Origin: Spirochaetia bacterium
GTDB taxonomy: Bacteria; Spirochaetota; Leptospiria; Leptospirales; Leptonemataceae
Reading direction: 5' to 3'
Assembly: GCA_029880625.1 (NCBI GenBank)
Contig: JAOUOA010000112.1
Span: 1-7,830 of the forward strand
Length of the DNA stretch: 7,830 nt
In this document: in pieces, positions 1 through 5,200 of the stretch
Position numbering within the stretch: the stretch's first letter is position 1
How the letters are laid out: every line of letters begins with the position of its first letter
The notes under the pieces: generated by a model
The model's input: only the letters and a program-made list of their open reading frames with translations
The model's database searches: none
Told to the model about the DNA's origin: nothing
Made by a program: the position numbers and the translations under genes

Positions 1-1
1 T

Positions 2-763
2 TCTTTGTGTTTTATAGCTTTGCCGCTGGCCCCCGAGCCCAGGGAAGATGATTATGAATGGATTGATGAGCCGGAAATATTTAAGGCAATGGAGAAAGAA
101 ATCGGCGAAAAATTATTTCCTGAGATTAAAAAAAAAGGATCTGAAGATGAAAATCAGAATATAACAAAAAAAAACAATTTTCGTTTTATGAAAATCAGAC
201 TCTGTTCAGGGAAAATATTAAAAGGAGCAGGAATCCTTCCTCAAAAATCAATTCTTTTTAAGCCCGAAGAGTGGTCCATTCAAAAGGGCTATTCAATCCC
301 TTCATCGGTTATCCGAAAGATAGAAATCAAGGATTACGTAAAGTTATTTTCGTCAATGGATCAAGCTGTCTTTATGTTTCCGGGAAGATGTCTTGTCTCT
401 CTTACAGGCGGCCCGGTGATTTCTGGAAAATGCAGCTGGATGGAATGGCTTAAGATTACTCTGTATTCTTCTGGAAAAATTCAGGATCTATATACGTATT
501 ATTCAAAAAAATCAGTTAAAAGAAATCCAAAGAAATTAAAAAAGAAACAGATTAAAAAATATTCAGAGGATCTTTTAATCTGTTCGATTGAATTTATAAA
601 TTCATTAAAAGATGAAAAAAATCTTAAATCAGTCGAACCAGATCCAGGAGAATCTTTAAATATATTCCAGGTGAAAACTGAAAACAGGCGGGTTTCTTCG
701 GCAAAGAATACTCCTTCTGGATTAAAAAATAAAAAATCCACGATTAAAAAAATTAAAAAATGA
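2..763 (+). CDS. Exported protein of unknown function, 5' end cut off by window edge
   Basis: I do not recognise this protein. The frame is open to the left edge, so the true start is probably outside the window; the TTG at base 5 is only a possible start. Counting from that TTG, 252 residues are visible. The first ten (CFIALPLAP) look like the end of a signal peptide, with likely cleavage near Leu-Ala, so export is inferred. An acidic stretch follows (13-50), then a motif at 63-110 of the type 'hydrophobic, SGK-I-KG, ..., IPSS-I-KIEI', common in small secreted beta domains. A weaker look-alike lies at 129-160 (SLTGGPVISGK). The tail from about 168 is rich in Lys and ends in basic residues. 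Two runs of nine A occur at 128-136 and 166-174. The stop overlaps the next gene's ATG, implying translational coupling. An internal Met at base 89 would remove the export signal and seems less likely. Confidence 0.72.
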   Translation, partial: SLCFIALPLAPEPREDDYEWIDEPEIFKAMEKEIGEKLFPEIKKKGSEDENQNITKKNNFRFMKIRLCSGKILKGAGILPQKSILFKPEEWSIQKGYSIPSSVIRKIEIKDYVKLFSSMDQAVFMFPGRCLVSLTGGPVISGKCSWMEWLKITLYSSGKIQDLYTYYSKKSVKRNPKKLKKKQIKKYSEDLLICSIEFINSLKDEKNLKSVEPDPGESLNIFQVKTENRRVSSAKNTPSGLKNKKSTIKKIKK

Positions 764-1506
764 AAACAATTCCATTCATGCGTAATCTTTCTTCTGTCCG
801 AATTCTATTTACTCTTGCACTTTTTGGTTGCATTCACCCTCAGGAAAAATCGTTTCACACGGAAACGATTTCTTTGCAGAAAAACCCGGAGAGATTATCT
901 GCTATTAATTTGCAGGATGCATTTTCCGGCAGTTTTGAAAAATTCAGGCTGTATAATGAAATGCGGGAATACTCTGCAGGAAAATATTCTTTTTATATGG
1001 ATCTCTATCCAGTTTCAGAAATGCGGCCCGGGCATTATTTTTCCTGTGCAAACTGTATGCCGTTAAGAGACATTGCATTTCAAAAAGCAAAATTGATCTG
1101 TCGCACAATGGGAAAGCGGCTCTGCACTCATTTAGAATGGAAAAAAGTCTGTTTTTCAGAATCATCTCTTGAAAAAAAAGTCTTTCAAGAAAAGGGATGT
1201 CTTTTTCAGGCGAAAAATGAAAATCAAGATGAAAAGTCAAAAAAGAAGCCGGAATCGGGCATCGGTGAAAAAGAAGCAAATTCTCTGAGTCCTCTGCCCT
1301 GCCTGTTTGATTTTCCTGAAATAAAACAAAATTTTTATCATGAAAAAATTTCGCGGGAATGGACTATTGAAGAAAAGAGCGGCAGGCCTGTTCTTTCCGG
1401 CAAAATTAAAATCGACGGTAAAAGCATGAGCTGCACTGCCAGACTTTTTGTGCCGGAAAATTATCGCATGGAATCTGCAGGTTTTCGCTGCTGCAGGGAC
1501 CGCTGA
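760..1506 (+). CDS. Lipoprotein with degenerate FGE-sulfatase (SUMF1-like) domain
   Basis: A 248-residue predicted lipoprotein. The N-terminus has basic residues, a hydrophobic run (15-22) and a lipobox ending Leu-Phe-Gly-Cys with the lipidated Cys at 24. The mature part carries landmarks of the FGE-sulfatase/SUMF1 fold: YSFYMDLYPVS at 76-86, GKRLCTHLEW at 118-127 (family pattern GKRLCTxxEW), REWT at 199-202, and the terminal GFRCC at 241-245 (family GFRC). The domain is short, and a Lys/Glu-rich low-complexity stretch (151-173) sits where the family normally has conserved core. I do not see the region that carries the paired catalytic cysteines of true FGE, so sulfatase activation is unlikely; a binding or structural role is inferred. 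Ten cysteines in the mature chain suggest disulfides outside the cytoplasm. The start at 760 is chosen for the ATGA overlap with the upstream gene; there is no clear Shine-Dalgarno. ATG at 778 also keeps the signal and is the alternative start. Confidence 0.85.
   Translation: MKTIPFMRNLSSVRILFTLALFGCIHPQEKSFHTETISLQKNPERLSAINLQDAFSGSFEKFRLYNEMREYSAGKYSFYMDLYPVSEMRPGHYFSCANCMPLRDIAFQKAKLICRTMGKRLCTHLEWKKVCFSESSLEKKVFQEKGCLFQAKNENQDEKSKKKPESGIGEKEANSLSPLPCLFDFPEIKQNFYHEKISREWTIEEKSGRPVLSGKIKIDGKSMSCTARLFVPENYRMESAGFRCCRDR
1495..1499 (+). promoter_or_regulatory. Shine-Dalgarno site fixing the 1508 start
   Basis: AGGGA lies eight bases upstream of the ATG at 1508, inside the last codons of the preceding gene. 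It supports ATG 1508 over the in-frame ATG at 1448. The 1448 start would overlap the FGE-like gene by 59 bases and put 20 polar residues ahead of a perfectly formed lipoprotein signal peptide. Confidence 0.7.
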
Positions 1507-1507
1507 T

Positions 1508-2065
1508 ATGAAACGAATTGCTGTCTTAATAATATTGATTTTGCTGTGTTCTGTTCTTCACGGTTGTTCGCTTCATGATTCACAGCTGGTCATTGCGAAA
1601 AACTTTAATGGAATCGGACGGCAGGATATAATTGGAATTGGAAATATATCTCTGTATGATGACCGTTATGGCTTGATATCAGAAGAAAACCTGAAGAATG
1701 AAATCGAATTCAGCTTTGCGAAAAATGGAATAGAAACCTTCTCCAGTTATGAATTTAATTCTTTGCTGAAAGATGCGGATCTCCCCGGCAACAGGCCTCT
1801 GGGCGAAAATGAAATTCTGTATTTATCGGATCAATTTCCCGGACAATATATTCTTCAGGGAGGGCTTCAGATATACAAAAACGGCGATCTGTTAAGCGAG
1901 AGATACTCTTACATTTTTAATTGTTCTCTTTATGATTCATCAACGGGAAAACGGATGCTTACATTGAAAATTATCAGATCAAATCTGAAGCAGATCTCCG
2001 GGGGCGATCTTCACATGCTTGCTGAAAGAGTTTCGCAAAAAATATATAGAATAAGAAGTAAGTAA
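1508..2065 (+). CDS. Small lipoprotein, LpoB/CsgG-like fold suspected
   Basis: A 185-residue predicted lipoprotein. It has a basic start (MKR), a hydrophobic run (4-17) and a lipobox Leu-His-Gly-Cys with the lipidated Cys at 20. The mature protein shows alternating strands and helices: a strand at 41-50 (GIGNISLY), a helix at 58-71, a strand around 75-80, a helix at 83-89, then LSDQF-PGQYILQGGLQIY at 106-123. Next come two long strands at 133-156 (IFNCSLYDSSTGKRMLTLKI) and a C-terminal helix at 168-182. The 'QYILQGGL' followed by 'LYDSSTGK' resembles the 'aDyil-G-i ... D-tG' layout of LpoB-type penicillin-binding-protein activators and related CsgG/TolB-N-like lipoproteins. That is a resemblance of layout, not proven homology. 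The gene begins two bases after the FGE-like gene stops, so all three upstream genes are probably one transcript. Peptidoglycan-synthesis control is a hypothesis only. Confidence 0.82.
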   Translation: MKRIAVLIILILLCSVLHGCSLHDSQLVIAKNFNGIGRQDIIGIGNISLYDDRYGLISEENLKNEIEFSFAKNGIETFSSYEFNSLLKDADLPGNRPLGENEILYLSDQFPGQYILQGGLQIYKNGDLLSERYSYIFNCSLYDSSTGKRMLTLKIIRSNLKQISGGDLHMLAERVSQKIYRIRSK

Positions 2066-2164
2066 AGGGAAAGCTGGTCGCTTGGGGTGTATCACCGCTC
2101 AGAAAGGTTTGCATTGCAAGAGTTTCAGGTTGCCTGTTATCTGTAATTACCGCAGAATTTCTGT

Positions 2165-2194
2165 TGTGAATTGTTAATAACCATTCACATTTTT
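2165..2194 (+). terminator. Near-perfect palindrome with T5 tail: weak terminator or operator
   Basis: Arms TGTGAATTGTTA (2165-2176) and TAACCATTCACA (2178-2189) pair at 11 of 12 positions around a single central A; the only mismatch is 2172 against 2182. Five T residues (2190-2194) follow directly. As RNA it would form a hairpin plus U-tract 100 bases after the last lipoprotein stop, which is the layout of an intrinsic terminator. Against this, the stem is AT-rich and the loop must open the inner pairs. The alternative is a dimeric regulator's operator for the giant gene, 82 bases upstream of its start. Confidence 0.42.
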
Positions 2195-2257
2195 GCCTGA
2201 AAAAGAAGAAACATGATATTTCCTTTGGATAGGAAGCGAAAAATCGCATAATATTTC

Positions 2258-2264
2258 AAAGGAG
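2258..2264 (+). promoter_or_regulatory. Strong Shine-Dalgarno of the giant gene
   Basis: AAAGGAG lies six bases before the ATG at 2271 and is the best ribosome binding site in the window. It decides the start of the giant reading frame and agrees with the signal peptide that begins there. The contrast with the near absence of such a site before 760 suggests the giant gene is translated independently. Confidence 0.85.
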
Positions 2265-2270
2265 AGAGTC

Positions 2271-5200
2271 ATGAAATATAAAGTTCCGGCTGCGGGGATC
2301 TGTTTCTCTGCAGTTGTTTTGATGCCGGGATTGACCGGGACGTTCTGTGTCTGTCCGAGTTCACTTATTGCGCAGCCTTTTCAAAGCTATGAGGACGAAG
2401 CTCGAAACAGCGTAGAGGAATATGCCGCTCAAGCTTACACTTTGAGCGATGAAGAAGGCTGGCGGTCATTTATTCTTTCTGGAATTGCTGATGAAAGAAC
2501 ACGATGGACAGCTGAATCCGATGAACTTCTTCAGAAAAAAATTTCACAAATTGAAAGCTCAGGAGATGAAAATAAATTTCAAACTGATTTGCTTCGTGCT
2601 GAATATGAAACAGCTTTGCGTGCATGGGAAATGGATGCTGAAAACCATTTTCTGACTGAAAAAGGCCGTTTCCTTGCCAGAAAGAATGCCATGAATACTG
2701 TTTCAGTCGATGAAGGCGTATACAAATCTCTGATTGCTCAGGCAAGAGCAGCTGTTTCTGGAGTTCTGGAATTAAATCTGGATTTATGGGATGAGACGGT
2801 AAATTTTCTGCATAAAAAGATAGATGAAACTTTTGAAACAAGTCTGTCTGACGAGATGGAAAGAGTCCGGAATCATTCCCGTCCTATTACTGCGGCTGAA
2901 TATAAAAGTTTTGAAAGCGAACTTAAAAAAAGGGAGCTTGAAATTCGGAGTGAATTTATACTGCTTGACAGGTTTTATATGGTTCGCGCGAGAAATCAGT
3001 ATATAACAGGTAAACGGATTGATGGAGAAAGCTTGCGTAACCAGGCAGCTGAAGCTGAGGCAGAAAGAATTGGGGAGCAGATACTGACGGAAGCTTCAGC
3101 TGAAATTAAAAAAAATACGGAGCTGCTTTTGAATGAAACAGAAGTTTTTGTTCAAAATGAAGCAGAAACCGGCTCGTTTGGAATAAGCGGCTCTGAAACA
3201 TCCTGGCAGGAAAAAATCGAAGATATAATCGATGAAGGCATGAAACAGTGGAGTCTTGCTGAAGAAAAAATGCTGGCGAGTCGGCTCGCCTGGATGCAGG
3301 CAAGAAAAAAATCGAGACAGGAAGGAAGTGAGATCTGGAAAGACAATGAGGCAAAACTTATTCAGGCAATGGAAGACTGGCTTGGAGAGATCCGTAAAAA
3401 TATTCTAGCCGGCCGGAGCCTCTGGGATCGTAAATTAATGGATTTTTCAAAAGAAAAAGAAAACGCAGAAAAAAATCTTTTCAATTATATCAAACAGGAA
3501 AAAGCGAAGTGGCATTCTTTCAGCGGTGAACTTGACGGCATGGTGGAGGGTGGCGGAAGCGCACTTTTACAGGCGAAAGATTCTTACAGATTTTATGCAG
3601 AAGTTATGGCTGCTGAAGGATGGCTTTCCGGAAATTCCGTTTCCTGTCCAGAGTATGGCGATGGTGAAAAATTATGCGCATTTTATAATTCAGAAAGAAA
3701 AAAATTATCCGCTTCCATTTCAGTTTTTGAATCCATATTAAACGAAGCGGAGGGGATTCTCCATTCCGCCCTGTATTCCGATAACAGCGCAGGAGGACTT
3801 TTAACAGACAGGCGATCCTATGCAGGCGATTTGCCATCCGTTATTGCCGGAATGGATTCTGAAAACTTTCTTTCTGAATTGACGCTGGTCATGGAAAAGC
3901 GTGATGAATCGTTTTTGCTTTATAAAAGAGATCTCGATGATCTAATAATCTCAAACCGCTATTTTGTAAAACGTGCACTCGAAATTCGCGATTCGCCCGG
4001 TTTTGATTTTAAAAATGCATCATCCAGGGAGGAACTGGAAAAAATCATCAAATCTCTGGGCTCTGAATATGATTTTCAGAAGAAAGAAATGCTGGAAAGA
4101 ATTGCTGAACTGCCGGGACAATTACCGGCAGATACCGAGGAGCTGATTGCAAGAATTGATGAATGGTTTTCTGATTCTGTCGATGAAAATCTTCGGCTGC
4201 ACAGGAAGGTACAGAATTATTTTTTTGAAGGTTTGGACGGTTATTATATTCGAAAAAATGAAAATGATCCCTATCTTTTAACTGAAGCTGAATATGACCG
4301 GGAAATACTGCGCAGGGAAAGGAACCGTCTTGCAGCACGGCTCAGGCAGACGGAAACTGTAAAGCGCTACGCAGATCTTGCTGCAGAATATAATGCAGGT
4401 ATTGAAATCGCAAGGGTAACAATGGAGCGTGCGGAAATTGAGCATGTAAGAATGAAAATCCGTGAATCTGCTTATAAGATTCTGACAGGCGATTTGTCTG
4501 TTGATCCGTCAGCAAGAACCAATTCAGAAATCCGGTCTTCGGAACTGCAGAGAATTCTGGAACTCAACGGAATCAGCAAAGAAAGGATATTGAATAAAAA
4601 TAAATTTATTAAAAGAGAAATGGAAATTCTCGAACGTGCGATGGAAGGCCGCACTGTATATTCTGGAGAAAAAATAGATGCAATAATTTCTGAAATTAAT
4701 TCTCTGAGCGATCAAAATTCTGAAACATTATTGGGCGGAATACGCACGGCTCTTCTTGATCATAAAAAGATCCTGAAAGAGAACTCAGATAAGAGTGTTA
4801 TTGAAAACAGTTGGAAGCACATCGGCGGTCTTTCCGGCTTTTTATTGGACGAACTGAAAATTCTAAGACAGGAGTATGATCTGGAAGGACTGGCTGGCGA
4901 GATATTCGATCTGGAAAATCTAATGACCCGCATCAGTCTGGATGAAGTTCGTCATGAAATTGATTTGTTGGAGCGTTCTTTGCGATCCGGAGCAGATCAA
5001 ATCAAAGCGGCTATGGAAGAATTTGAAACGGCAAAACTGAATTATGATCAGGCTGTCAGAGATTTTAATATAGTTCAATCGAAGGATTCTGCATCCATTA
5101 TCAGGATTGAGTTTGAAAATATCTCCCGGCAGCTTTCTGGTGTGATGAAACGAATGTTTCAGATTGAAACTATTCCTGGATTTGAAAATGCATTTTTTGA

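Larger units (their letters stand above)
2066..2270 (+). other. Intergenic region between lipoprotein operon and giant gene
   Basis: These 205 bases show no convincing coding potential. They are long compared with the -4 and +1 base junctions upstream, so the giant gene probably has its own promoter here. The region contains a 25-base palindrome with a T run (2165-2194), two copies of TTGCCTG (2130-2136 and 2193-2199), and a strong Shine-Dalgarno at its end. I could not place a promoter with confidence: the best -10-like hexamers are TGTAAT (2142-2147), without a spaced -35, and CATAAT (2247-2252), which lies too close to the ribosome site. Confidence 0.7.

Noticed and set aside
5..7. TTG as the true start of the first gene
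   Set aside because: Only four bases precede it, the frame is open to the edge, and the protein would begin in the middle of a signal-peptide-like stretch; a start upstream of the window is more likely.
760..1506. Active formylglycine-generating enzyme
   Set aside because: The domain is short and interrupted, the catalytic cysteine region is not visible, and no sulfatase gene is in the window.
1448..1507. Earlier in-frame ATG for the LpoB-like gene
   Set aside because: It would add 20 non-signal residues before a complete lipoprotein signal peptide, while ATG 1508 has AGGGA eight bases upstream.
2086..2096. Small hairpin GGTG-TAT-CACC after the lipoprotein operon
   Set aside because: Only four base pairs and no T run follows; too weak to call a terminator.
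2165..2189. CRP/FNR-type site (TGTGA ... TCACA)
   Set aside because: The half-sites are 15 bases apart rather than the six of a CRP site, and the inner bases also pair, so this is a longer palindrome.
2225..2252. Promoter TTGGAT, 16-base spacer, CATAAT
   Set aside because: The -35 matches only three of six consensus bases, and transcription would start about at 2259, inside the Shine-Dalgarno, leaving almost no leader.
2449..2655. Short + strand open frames within the giant gene (also 2824-3006, 3526-3741 and 6028-6216)
   Set aside because: They are out-of-frame readings of a frame that is open throughout and has a signal peptide, a strong ribosome site and ordered repeats.
2470..2841. 123-codon open frame on the - strand
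   Set aside because: It lies antisense to the giant gene, has no ribosome site I could see, and is explained by the low stop frequency opposite Glu/Lys/Leu-rich codons. The other - strand frames over 2470-7819 are treated the same way.
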